Source: Siphonodentalium dalli | Taxonomy: Eukaryota > Mollusca > Scaphopoda > Gadilida > Siphonodentaliidae | NCBI GenBank assembly: GCA_032622095.1 | Contig: CP136064.1 | Span: 36,442,426 to 36,506,425 of the forward strand | Direction of reading: 5' to 3' | DNA length: 64,000 bases | In this document: in pieces, positions 19,924-31,100 of the stretch | Layout of the letters: every line of letters begins with the position of its first letter | Numbering within the stretch: position 1 is the first letter of the stretch | The notes under the pieces: generated by a model | Databases searched by the model: none | What the model was told of the DNA's origin: nothing | The model's input: the letters and a program-made list of their open reading frames with translations, nothing else | Position numbers and translations under genes: made by a program

Positions 19924-20934
19924 ATCTTCGAGAAGATGTATAAGTGGATGAATGGTTGAATGTTTCTTACGAAAGTCATATTGGTGTTCATGAAGAATTT
20001 TATGTTTGTTGAGGAAAGATGAAAGCCGAGCATTGATTATTTTTTCCATTATTTTGGAAAATGCAGGTAATATGCTGATTGGTCTATAATTTTCAATCTG
20101 ATCGCGTTCCCCTCTTTTGTATATAGGCATTATTCTAGATATTTTCATTTTCTCGGGCACAAGTCCCTGGGCAAATGAGAGATTAAAAATATGCGTGAGT
20201 GTTCCAACCGTTTCGTTAATTGTTTGTTTCATTAGTTTCACGGAGACATCGTTTATATCTGTGCAAGTTTTATTAGATAGTTTCGAGCAAAGTGATATTA
20301 GTTCATCTCTGTTTGTTGGGAAAATAAAAAGGTTATTTTCATACTGCCCCGGTAGGTAATCGGTGAAGTTCATCCCTGGAATCTGTGTTACATTGTTTGC
20401 GGTAATTCTACCAATGTCAGCGAAAAATGTGTTGAATGCGCATGCGATAGTTGTCGAGTAAGACAGTTTTCCGTTACCAGTACCATTTGAAAATTCGGTC
20501 GGAAAGGTATTCAAACCATGAGATATTTTAAGGGCTTCTTTCAGTATCGTCCACGTGCGTCGCATGTTTGCTTGATTTTCTTTGAGAATATTGTCGTAAT
20601 AATTATTTTTACTCCGCCGTTTTAATTGGGTGTATATTCTGCAGTATATTTTGTATCTACCTATGTTTTCATCTGTTGGAAATTTTAAATTATTGGTGTA
20701 CAATTTGCTTTTTTTTACTGACGATTGAATGAGTCCTTTAGTCATCCGTGGTTCTCGTTTAGTGTACTTGTTTGGTGGTTTGCGTTTAATTTTTGGAAAG
20801 GCTTCTTCGAAGAATAAGGAGTAGCTGCGCAAAAAGGCGTTATATGCTAGGTCTGCATCTTGGTACATGAAGACCTCATCGAATGAATTATTGTACAGAA
20901 GACTTTTAAATTTCGTTATATTGTTTTCGGACAT
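19924..20934 (-). pseudogene. LINE reverse transcriptase, N-terminal half
   Basis: After a linker rich in Lys and Asn, the frame has VPEKMKISRIMPIYKRGERD, ENYRPISILPAFSKIMEKII and HQYDFRKKHSTIHPL, the fingers and motif 0-2 blocks of LINE reverse transcriptase. The host domain ends at HLLED, where another LINE is inserted. The open frame carries on into the insert, giving a 488-codon chimera. Confidence 0.85.
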
Positions 20935-20954
20935 TATTCTAGTTGTTGTTTGCT

Positions 20955-21845
20955 TTACGTCATTCTTTGTATTGGTATCATTGGTTTCGACGTGAATGTA
21001 CCAAAGTGGTCTGAGACGTCCGATAGGATGATTCCACTGTGAAATTTGCAGTTGGATATGCTATTTGTGTAAAAGTGGTCAATGAGAGTCGCTGAGAATT
21101 CAGCTACTCTCGTTGGTTTAGTAATCACTGGCATGAATCCACGTTCGAACATATTACTGATGAAAGCATTTGTTTTACTGTTTGAATCAGAATGCAGTAA
21201 GTCTATGTTAAAATCACCAACGATGTATACTTTTGCATTTAATTCGTTAAGTTTGATAATAACATTGTCAAGCTGATTAGAGAAGGTTTCTATGTCAGCG
21301 AGCGGGACAGTGTTAGGTCGGTATTTAGAGCCTACAATGTATGATTTTTTTTTCCCCGGATTTATTTCTACAAATAGTGTTTCAATTACATGGGGAATGA
21401 ATATCGAGAGGTCATTTCTAGTTTTATATTTAAGGCTACTTTTAATGACAATTCCGACCCCACCCCTTCCGTCATCATTGTCTGGACGAGATTTGTACTC
21501 GAATGGGTGATATCCTTCTAATGTGAAAGTATCTCTTACCCTAAAAACTTCAGATAGCGAAATTATGTCAAATAAGTTTTCCCCTGATTGTTGAATATTA
21601 CACAGGAGGTCAACAAATGAGTCCCAGTTCGCTGTCAAGCTTCGGCAGTTTAGCCCAAGGAGAGACGTCGTCTTCCTTTCAATTGATAGTTTCTCCTTGA
21701 TTTGAAGTGGGGCATAATAACCTGATTGGTGGTTCAGAATGTCGTAAATGTTACTCCCGTTATCACAGTCATCGCCCTTATATACGGTGGCAAAGTTATA
21801 GTCATCACCCAGGAGCTCACACACAGATAGCCTATCGATAACCAT
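20955..21845 (-). pseudogene. LINE APE-type endonuclease domain
   Basis: The 296-codon frame carries the AP-endonuclease-like motifs in order: GLNCRSL (Asn at about 66), SEV (Glu at about 99), SKYRPN (Tyr at about 175), GDFNID (Asp 211, Asn 213), ATLIDHFYT (about 252-260) and SDVSDH (Asp 279, His 280). All key residues look present. The enzyme nicks target DNA to prime reverse transcription. The domain once continued in frame into the reverse transcriptase; a frameshift near 20995 now separates them. The ATG at 21845 may not be the original start, since the LINE probably began further upstream. Confidence 0.85.
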
Positions 21846-23713
21846 TGTCCGAAATTATATTAGAGTTATATATTTTACCCCAAATCAGGAATGTACTTTC
21901 ATTTTTCGGCATATTTAGTACCGTGTAAATATACCTAACATGCGCATCCTTGTCACACAACAATATCATCTTGAGCAGTACGGAATAACAGAACATAAAA
22001 CATTTACAGAACAATTTGATGGGAATCATATACATATATACATATTAGTATAAGCAATACATGTGTATACATGTGCATTCGTGTATAATCAAATATAATG
22101 CATAGCATTGGCATGATATACAAGATGGTCCGCTGTTGTGTAAGTCGCTATTTTTGTCAGTCGACTATTCCGACGAGCGTCTCAACAGTCATTGACTGTT
22201 TTGATTTTTGTGTATATTAGCGGCAGCTCAACAAGGCCGTGCGTTTCGTGCAGTCGTGGTTCACGGGTGATTGACCAGGTTGACCCATTTGCAGTTGATA
22301 CACTAGACAGAAGTCGAAGGTCTAACTCACATAACATGTGAGTCCTTAAATCACTCTATTAAACGTAGATGGAACACTATGAAGTAACACATCAACGACT
22401 CGCCCACAGCGCAAGAACGTTCTATCTACACGCACGAGGTCTAAGTGGAAATCCTAGGATTGAAAATCACAATGTCAGAACGTTCTATCTACAATATAGC
22501 TCACAAAAGTGTCTTATTGACTTGATCTTGATACTGTTGTAGGTTGAAGAGGTAAATAGTATTCAAGGGAATATTTATATTGGGCTATACCGTAGTAATG
22601 TTGAAACGTTACAATATTTACCTCATATCATTGTCGAGACAACACAATTCATATTTCGTCAGCAGCCATTCGCCAAATTTACATCACGTGACGCGGATCT
22701 GCCAATCCTATTGGCTCTGTAGATAGAACCATCTTGCTCTACCAAAAAATGCCGATTGGAGATAGAACGTATTTGCACAGCATTTTGTGTGAAAACTGGG
22801 ACTCGAGGACACGTGATCATGCGTTAAACGGACAGATTATGAGCTGCCGGTTCTATCGGTACTAATAATTCATTTTCCCGCCAAAATACAGTTAGAACCT
22901 TCTGGTTCTCAAGCGACGACAAGTCACAGTGATATGCATTGTCCCTGAAGTATGGTCCATTACCTATATGTTCTTTCGTGCGTCATTTAAATGACGCTAT
23001 TCCCAGGAGACAGCGGGAATAGTCAATACCAGATACACATGAAATAAGAACTAAATTATAACCAATGATGAAGCAACATTCAGTCGTAATCATGATCATT
23101 CAGTGATCAGCACCATGATAATATTATAAGTTCGTATTTTTAATAAATCCATATGATTTCAGTTGACAAAGAATACATAACCACAAGATAGGCAAGCACA
23201 TAACAGCTACATAATTATAGTCCAAAATGTTCCCGAAAATCATGAATTACTGTACATTTTGAAATACAGTGTATCGGATCGCCCTGGGCTGCGGGGGCTG
23301 TCACGCAAGGCTAATATATAATCAGGCCATGGCAGTTCTGCGAGTTTCCATCAAGACTGACTGTAGCACTCTCAACAAAGATTCTTTGAACACTAGATTT
23401 TGGTGAGACAAACATAATGTCTGGGTGATACATTTGATTTTATGTATATAATATTTATATTTTTAAAAACCTGAGCAAGTTTTATGAATTGGTCTGGGGT
23501 ACATGCGATTATATTGGATTGGTTTTCCATGACGGCCATGCATAGTCGCTGTGTGAGGGACCCGGAAGTCCTGCACATCAACAGCCCACTGATGGTACTT
23601 CCTCTCCATCGAAATGCAGTTATGGAACTACTGAGGTTGCAATTATTGTTATTTGTCCGCATACATGCCATGATGGTCTGGTGTGTGAAATATGAGGATG
23701 TCTGAGTAGTAAA
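21846..23713. other. Unannotated DNA upstream of the LINE
   Basis: The first few hundred bases may be LINE 5' region. A repeated AGAACGTTCTATCTAC string occurs at 22413 and 22477, with its inverse near 22719. Short hairpins occur near 22985 (GTCATTTAAATGAC). No gene is recognised. Confidence 0.4.
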
Positions 23714-23887
23714 GGCGGGCACTCTGGGGCACACTCCAGCTCGATGAGCACTCTGGGGTATGCCTCAGAGTGCCCGCCGAGGAGGGGTGGTACCCCTCAT
23801 AGGCAGGCACTCTGATGCACCCCTAGCTCGCCCCAGAGTGCCTGTCGAGCTATGGTGCCCAGAGCGCCCACCAAGGAGGGGTACCGC
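23714..23887. repeat. CACTCTGG-rich satellite, second block
   Basis: GCACTCTGGGGCACAC, CAGAGTGCCCGCCGAGGAGG and GGTACCCCTC repeat in both orientations. The block ends just before the protease remnant. Confidence 0.75.
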
Positions 23888-24400
23888 GCACTTCAGCATA
23901 TACCAGGACAAATCGTCTTACCTCTAGCCATTGCATGGTGTTGTATGTGCAAAAGATCAGTAACCGTACAAAAACCTCACTATGTAAAAGCATACATAGT
24001 AAATACGCATACATCAGAAAACCCAGGGGAACACTGGGTTGCAATTTTCTTCAATGGAAACATTGCAACTAATTTCGATTCGTTTGGATTGCCAGTTATT
24101 GATGAATATATCAAATCATTCATTCAACGAAATGCTATCGAATGTAAAATTAACATTGGACGTCTTCAATACAACGGAACAACCTTGTGTGGTATCCATT
24201 GCATATTTGCTCTACATTTCTTGAAAAGCGGCCACGCTATTAATGTAAAAGTTGAAATAAATTTTGATGGCGGTTATTTCAAAAATGACAGAAAAGTACT
24301 CGATTGGTTCCAAAGAAACTATGAGTCCTTACGAAAAGAAGTAGAAACATTAACCAAAACATGTACTTTACAAACTTGTAATGCATATTGTGAACTTTAA
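23888..24400 (+). pseudogene. PRO: Adenain-like cysteine protease of a Polinton
   Basis: The frame contains KAYIVNTHTSENPGEHWVAI (catalytic His in GEHW), then FDSFGLP (catalytic Asp), RLQ (oxyanion Gln) and TTLCGIHCIFAL (catalytic Cys), all in the order and spacing of Ulp1/adenain proteases. The family cleaves capsid and core precursors during virion maturation. The expected N-terminal block (GVVCAKDQ followed by a stop) is readable in another frame about 45 bases earlier, so a frameshift near 23985 and a stop inactivate it. The true N-terminus abuts satellite at about 23888. The stop is at 24398-24400. Active-site residues all appear present. Confidence 0.88.
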
Positions 24401-24439
24401 TTTAAATAGTTATTGATGAAATGTGTTACCAATGTAAAT

Positions 24440-24830
24440 ATGTTCATCGCATGTAGCCATGTACCTAGTATTGCCGTTCGCATACCACCCTGTTCTTAGA
24501 AGCCGAGAACTAGGAAGTTCACGAACTGTGTTACTTTTCTGTCAGGGAAAGTTTTATAAGTACCGTATTACCATTATCAATACAATTATGCTAAAGAATT
24601 ACTCTTACATAAGATTGTATATGTCACAACGCTACCGTCTTGGAATATATATTCGAAGGCTTTCGCTTTTGATAAAACAAAAATAAAGTAATACATTTCG
24701 CTAACGTCACTATGTCTCGGTTGTTCTTCTAAACGCCCTTCGCCAACCACACTGTCCTTAGAAGCTGAGAACTCGAAATGATCGCGAACTATGTTACTTT
24801 TCTGTCAAAAATGTTTGTGAACCTCCTTGA
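24440..24830 (+). mobile_element. Polinton terminal region (second fragment)
   Basis: 24545-24815 matches 8735-9030 in the same orientation. A subrepeat of about 65 bases (TTAGAAGC-GAGAACT, then GAACT-TGTTACTTTTCTGTCA) occurs at about 24492-24556 and again at about 24750-24815. Satellite follows directly at the outer side. Confidence 0.65.
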
Positions 24831-24879
24831 CTAAGACCATGTCTCGTGGGGAATTTGGCCCACCCTGGGCTTGTGGGCA

Positions 24880-25335
24880 GTCTGGAACACACCTGCCCTC
24901 GATGCCACTCTGGGGCACCTCTGTCGATTGGCACTCTTGGCCACCCCTTGCTCGACTGACACTCTAGCCCATGCCCCAGAGTGCCAGCCGAGGCTGGCAC
25001 TCTGGGCCACCCTGGATCGTCACTCTGGTCCTGCCTCCCTGTGATACCCTTGCATCGATGCCACTCTGTGGCACCCCTTGCTCGACTGACACTTTGGCCC
25101 ATGCCACAGAGGCGGTACCCCTCCTCGTCGGGCACTCTGTGACATTAGCCAGAGTGCCAGGCTTTCTCGACTGACACTCTGGCCCATGACCCAGAGTGCC
25201 CGCCGAGAATGGGGCGGTACCCCTCCTTGGTGGTCACGCTGGTCCACCCCTGCCCTCGATGTCCCTCTGGTCCATCCATGGACTCGATGACACTCTGGGG
25301 TACCCTCCTCGGTGGCCACTCTGTGCTCTCTGCAA
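24880..25335. repeat. CACTCTGG-rich satellite, third block
   Basis: About 450 bases of GCACTCTGG, TGACACTCTGGCCCATG and CCAGAGTGCC, with GAGG-CTGGC links, in both orientations. Units are irregular (about 40-60 bases) and many pairs are palindromic. Confidence 0.75.
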
Positions 25336-25499
25336 ACTACTGTGTAGGTGGAATTGGACACATTGTGTGTAGCTCCAATATCTACACAGTATTGTATACA
25401 TGTGTACACACATGTTGTATATGTTTTTCTATGTGTACCCATATATGTGTACAAAACTTAAACATAACTGTTTATCTAGCACGCGCGCACGCGAATGGT

Positions 25500-25639
25500 A
25501 CAAGACATGCGCTGAACGATATAAAACTCCATTTGCACGCCGCTTGCTGGCAGCCATATTGATGTGTTGATGTCGATCAGAGTTTAGACTTCAAGACCAC
25601 TGAGTTTGAGCCGTTATAAGAAGAATATTGCTAGTAAAG
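25500..25639 (+). promoter_or_regulatory. Possible promoter and first non-coding exon
   Basis: A TATA-like ATATAAAA at 25519-25526 is followed by CAGCCATATTGATG, similar to a YY1-type site. A stretch without repeats then ends in a consensus splice donor, AAAG|GTGAGA, at 25640. No coding frame lies in it. This is a weak composite of common short motifs. Confidence 0.25.
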
Positions 25640-26349
25640 GTGAGAATATTTATGCAAATATACGAAGAACGTAATTAGATGATCCGTGTAGCATGTTGAT
25701 TGAAGGTAAATTCGACGAAATAGTAATGTCAGACAGAACTTTGAGTTGGTCCTGGAATTTACACCGAATTTTCATGAACTGGCAGTCATTATATATATAT
25801 AGGCATATATATATATATTAGTCTAGTAATATTAGTAGTACGGAAGTCGGCATCCGGTAAAGGTGGCGAACAAATATGTCCGGAAATTACCTTCTTAAAA
25901 TTTCCCTCGACCACCTTGACCTTTCTACTGTAAAAAAAAAGCACGATTTCGTGTTCGCATCTAATCTATAAGATTATAGTCTATATAGTTCTCGTTCTAG
26001 GCTAATGCCCGTTCATTACAGTAGTGCATTGTCTGTACTAATATTCCTTAAAGTATATTGAAAAGTTTATATTAAGCCTAGGCTGTACTCTGCTCAGTTC
26101 TCAACAATAACATTGAATGTGAAACACATTATTCATTATTCTAAAAATAACGCCAAACACGACAGCGGCAAGTTACAGGCAACACCTGTTCCTATGTCCA
26201 ATCATACTCAATGGCAACCACTTTTACCACATGCCTTACAGTGAGTGATAAATAATTACAATATATGTATTATTGTATAGTTATTAATATTAATATCTAC
26301 GTATGAAGTGAACAGTTAGACGACCACGATACAAATTACAATCGTAAAG
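25640..26349. other. Unannotated AT-rich DNA
   Basis: A short AT microsatellite near 25790-25820. Nothing else recognised. Confidence 0.4.
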
Positions 26350-26898
26350 CCTAAAGGCCGCCACACATGATGCGATATATTATATATCGTATGACAAATA
26401 TCGGGCACCGGTTACGGGTCAAATCGCAGCGTGTGCGGTGGAAGATCGTACGACATTTTGTCGCATGATCGGCCCCGCAAGGAATCAAATAATTTTAATT
26501 TTCTACGATAGAGTCGTACATTTTATTCGAAGTAGCCAATCGGATTCAACTATTAATCTGATCACACTTGTAACATTAATATAATTTATGGGAAATTAGT
26601 ACGGGTATTTAATATCTGCGTCAGTGTGATAGATACAAATATAGACCTATACATATAGCCTACATACCACAATAATACGATAACCCATTGCATTCACGGG
26701 AAAGTAAACAACCAGATTGCACGATCCGATCGCCTCGTGTGTTGTGGTCTACCGTAGGCAATAAAAACAGAAGTCGCACGACTAAAATCGTACCGTGTGC
26801 GCACACTGATGTAAGTGATCTTACACATGTACGTCGCAACCTTGGGTCTGTGACAAATATCGTGCAACAAATATCTCAGCATGCGCGGCGGGCTTAGG
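26350..26898. mobile_element. Possible old inverted-repeat DNA transposon
   Basis: The left end, CCTAAAGGCCGCCACACATG, resembles the inverse of the right end (CATGCGCGGCGGGCTTAGG) over about 28 bases with roughly seven differences. Internal CGTGTGCGGTGG and GTACCGTGTGCG strings are typical of terminal regions in such elements. No target duplication is clear and there is no coding frame. Confidence 0.4.
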
Positions 26899-27319
26899 TG
26901 GAAGAATGGGGGCCCGACAAGATCATAGATAGATTGTTCTCATGATTGCGATGTCGTCGTACATGATGACATTGATATTGTAGGTTGTTTGTAAAGCATG
27001 TGATTGACTACTCTGCGATCTTTACTACACATGACTGCGATTACGTCGCAAGTGGATACGACACGATTATAAATCTGAATCAAACAGAGCCTGATATAAT
27101 GTTTTTAATTGAGCATGTGCAGTCGAACTACCGATTACTTACTACAATGGAAATTTTTCCACCTACGATTGAATTGTGGTCGTCTGACTCGTCTGAAAGT
27201 TCACTAAGTAGATAATATTATTTCACTTCCACTTTCTGACAACACCTAGTTTCCCAATTAATGAAATATGCACAAATCATCGAAAATCAAAATTAGTGGT
27301 TTGTTTCCACCTTTATAGT

Positions 27320-28025
27320 CAGAGGCGGACTGGCCGATCGGGAGACCGGGAAAATTCCCGATGGGCCGGAGGCCGTGGGTGTGGGGGTATATGTGGTTGG
27401 GCCGCAAATGTCATTACATGAATTTGTCAGCATCATATAACACCATGTAAAGTGCCCGTTAATCTCGAGATTTTAACAGTTTAACTACTGTTACTCCCAG
27501 CTGTAAATCCCAAACAAATTATCACGCACCCTCCCCCAATTGAAATTTCGAACACAATAAGAACGCTTTGCAGTGTAGGCCAGTCTAGATTCTAGGATTA
27601 GCGATTTTCTTGTGTAGTTTTCAAACTTTTCTCACCACGTGCCGAACAACCATGGACAGTCTGGTGTGTCCTGGTCTCTTGTCCATAGCTGTGTGCATTT
27701 GTCTGGAGTTAGACCGCTAGCCTAGATGTTAGAATTTATGCAATTTTTCAGGTAAAAATATCTGAATGGTCTCATACCGGGAATATATAGAAACATGGTT
27801 TATGATTATATAGGATATTAGACCAGAGCACTGATATGTGCAAGGGGTGTGCAAATGGAATTACGCAAGAACATTTGGTCTTATTCTGATTCGGGGGTGG
27901 GGGTGCAGTTGGAATTTCCCAAGGTGGACACACTGTTCCTGAACAGATTCTGATTCAAGGGGGGTGCAAATGGGCTGGTATGATAAATATTTCCCGGGCC
28001 AGTTTTTTTGCCCAATCCGCCTCTG
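27320..28025. mobile_element. hAT-like non-autonomous element
   Basis: Ends are CAGAGGCGGACTGGCC and the inverse of CAGAGGCGGATTGGGC (16 bases, two differences). CAG-starting termini suit hAT elements. A hairpin AGACCGGGAAAATTCCCGAT-type segment follows the left end and TTCCCGGGCC precedes the right. The 8 bases outside each end do not match, so the target duplication has decayed or the ends are displaced. Two direct copies of ATTCTGATTC plus a G run occur near the right end. No transposase. Confidence 0.6.
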
Positions 28026-28046
28026 CTTGAACGAGTTATCACAGAC

Positions 28047-28180
28047 CACAGTTGTTGGAAATATGTGTCATAAACCCCTGAAAAAAATATCTCATCTATT
28101 TATACTGTCGATAGTATTATAAGTCGAAGTGGAGATATTTATATTTTCGGGGTTTTTGACACAAATTTCCAACAACTGTG
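28047..28180. mobile_element. 134-bp MITE with perfect 8-bp target duplication
   Basis: Ends are CACAGTTGTTGGAAAT and its exact inverse. The arms remain complementary for about 50 bases (GTGTCA-AAACCCC and inverse). TCACAGAC lies immediately outside both ends (28039-28046 and 28181-28188). The 8-bp duplication points to hAT-type mobilisation. Confidence 0.85.
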
Positions 28181-28189
28181 TCACAGACA

Positions 28190-31100
28190 AAACGGACTAT
28201 AATATAGTCTGTTTGGAACCTGTCTCCCATCTGCTGAAAATGAAAGTACAAATAATTGCTTGTCAAAATTCAATCACATGTCATCTGCACATGTCAATAT
28301 ACTTCTTTTTTGTTAAACTTTGATTTGTCATGATTTTATGTAAAAGATATCTAACAAGATATATTGCCTATTACCATATGATTCAATATTGTGGGTTTTA
28401 GAAATCTGTTCTGTAATTTTACTAGACTATTCAAGCCAAACTTCATTTTCTGGGCAGTATATTTGGGAGTCTGTAACACAAGATGTTTTGGGGCTCATGA
28501 GAACGCTTTGAGTTCTGAATACCAATTTTGGAATCCTGAAGTAGTGATATCAAATATATCTTAATTTAGTTGATTCAGCATAAAACAAAAAATTCAGACC
28601 TGTGCTACATGGTTTAATTGTCAAAATAGGTCCATTTGTCGAATTGTAACCATAATGCTCCCGCAAGTTGTATTGCGTTTACTGGAAACAGCTTAGCCAT
28701 CCGTCTGTCCATCTGCCCATGGACCCAAACATTTTCTCAGTCATTTTTAATCATTTTCCGTGAATAACAATGATAACCGTGCACCTGCTATTATGAGGTC
28801 TGTCCGACATTTTTTTGTGGAGTTGCCCCCCCCCCCTTTCGACTTAGAAAATGTTCAATACAAGGGTACATCTATACCTTTGTCCGAGCTTTTATACGAC
28901 CTACATTTTTTGTTTCATTTTTTTAATAACTTGGCACAGATATTCATTACCATGCGAATCTGTGCACTTGCGATTTTAAAGTCGGTCAGACTTATTTTCG
29001 CAGAGTCATTGGCCTTCTTTTCAATTGTCGACACAATTTTGTCTGGAGTTTTTCTCAGTTGTTTTATATGAATAGTTTTCTGCTAAACTTTGACAGACAT
29101 CAACCACCATTGTTTGTTGCAAGGAAATATGTTTTATTTACTCATGGAATTTCAAAATTTACATACAACTGGCCAAAACCATTTCAAGGTTCTAGGGACC
29201 TTAAATTTAAACCCTAGCGGAAACCCTGAATCGGTCATATGGGTGCATAACTACAGGGCTGAGGCCTGCATCCGAACAACTCTTGGTCCGAACAACTCTT
29301 GTATGGTGGATTCACTGTTTCTGTACTGAATAACTTCCTTTGTTAAGTCTGGATGAAGCATTGTAAGGAGTGCACTTTACTTGCTCCCAAGGCTGATATA
29401 CAGGGAATACTCTTTATATTTTATCTTCTTTTTCACGTTTTATGCAGAACATAACTCAACATCAACATAAGTTATTGTCGTTAAAGAGACTGTTCAGCAG
29501 ACATTCTTACTAGCACTTCTGTTCCAATTCACAATTTTAACCGACTTGAAAAAAAATTGACAGGATTTGGTGAATTCATTCTTGATATAATACAACATGT
29601 GTTGGATATTTTAGGAGGTGGGTATGGGGGTGGATTTATACATTTCAAGTTCAAGGTGGAAGCCTCCCCAATGGAGACCCTCCAGCCACGTCCCTGATGG
29701 ATGTTGGTCAATTACATATGTGATTTTATAGCCCTGGGAATTATTGCTGTGGCAAATTTAACAATTTTCAGATTTCAGGTGTATGTATACTATTTTAAGT
29801 AACTAACTAGTCTGGGTAATAGCTATTACTAATGAAAACAACATTATATTAAATAAGTGTTTACTAATTTTTTTGTTCCACAGACCATTGTTGATCTGAC
29901 ACAGAAATAGAAGGAAGATTGTTGCTTATAATCTCAGCTTTGCCATAGAATGTGTGGTGTGATCATCTGTAATTGCTGCAAAACAACTTTGCCAATAATT
30001 CTGAAATTTGTGGCAATGGCAGAGATTGGCAGTCTGTGTCTGTGAGTATAAATATAACGAAGTTACTTTCCATTCCATCTAATATTTTAATTTTGAGGGG
30101 CATTGGGGCTACATGATCTGACTCACATGTATTGCAACCTACATGTACAGTCTATATATCGTCATGCTATACATTTGATACATCCCTGCTACAATACATA
30201 TATGATTTTTATAGCATACCATTCCATGCCAATATAGTGATTAGTCACACTGAAACAATTGAATTTATCCTTTAGCTTCAGTTGGATGCTATTTTCTGGT
30301 GTTGAATGCTAGGTTTACCAATCACAGCCACTAAGGAACTGTAAATGTTTACGACAAAATAAATAAAAATGTGGGAATAAGGACATTGCGATACATCTAT
30401 TAAAAGCATGATACGATTCTTCAGAACAAAAAAAACAGGTCACCCATATATAAAAAAGATTATTATATCCATATCGTATGTGTGACACTTTTAGGATTTG
30501 AATTTGATTTTGGTGGATTAATTAGCGTCCTGCCAATATTCAAATATAATGAAATCAGATAACGAATCGAATACTGCACACACTTCACGATCAAATATAA
30601 TATATCTGAGTTTGGTGACTGGTAGCGATTTAATAGCGACGAAATGCTGTGTTGTGAGTCTGGAAAAATGATCTATCGCATACAACCATTCCCCATATAT
30701 AATTCAGAAGTTTATAAGTTTTGTAGTAAATTGTTGTTAATTTTGCATCAGCTCCCCAAAAATGGCTATGTTCTATGTCAGGAAATTAGATAAAGTAATA
30801 AATAAGAGGACAGTAACTTGGGTAAGTATAGACTAAATGAGGATATCCATCATGTCTACCCATATATGTGCGCATTCTCAGAACCAGTGTTCAGCCACCA
30901 AAATGTAATATATTACCTGACTTCATGTCGGACATCAATGTTTCTCGAAATAGATGTGAATATGTGACATGTCTGATTCAGTATGGGATTTCATTCCTAT
31001 TATTAATACTTGTTAATACACAGAATGAAATATGAAATGACAAATGACGTCAGCTTAATATCAATTTAAGGGGCTCATAGTAATACTGAATGTTGATATT

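Larger units (their letters stand above)
18575..21845 (-). mobile_element. LINE with endonuclease and reverse transcriptase, interrupted
   Basis: Order on the minus strand: APE-type endonuclease (21845-20955), first half of reverse transcriptase (20934-19924), an inserted second LINE (19923-19252), reverse transcriptase palm (19251-18720), then a decayed tail. The tail includes KFLGII near 18700 and LKTLYFSLIHSHLLYG at about 18590-18640. At least three frameshifts or stops break it. Domain order and motifs place it in the jockey/CR1/L2 group; the precise clade is undecided. Confidence 0.85.

Noticed and set aside
23393-23734. 113-codon minus-strand frame near the protease
   Set aside because: Looks partly protein-like (TPDQFIKLAQVF), but it runs into satellite and has no motif or partner I can name.
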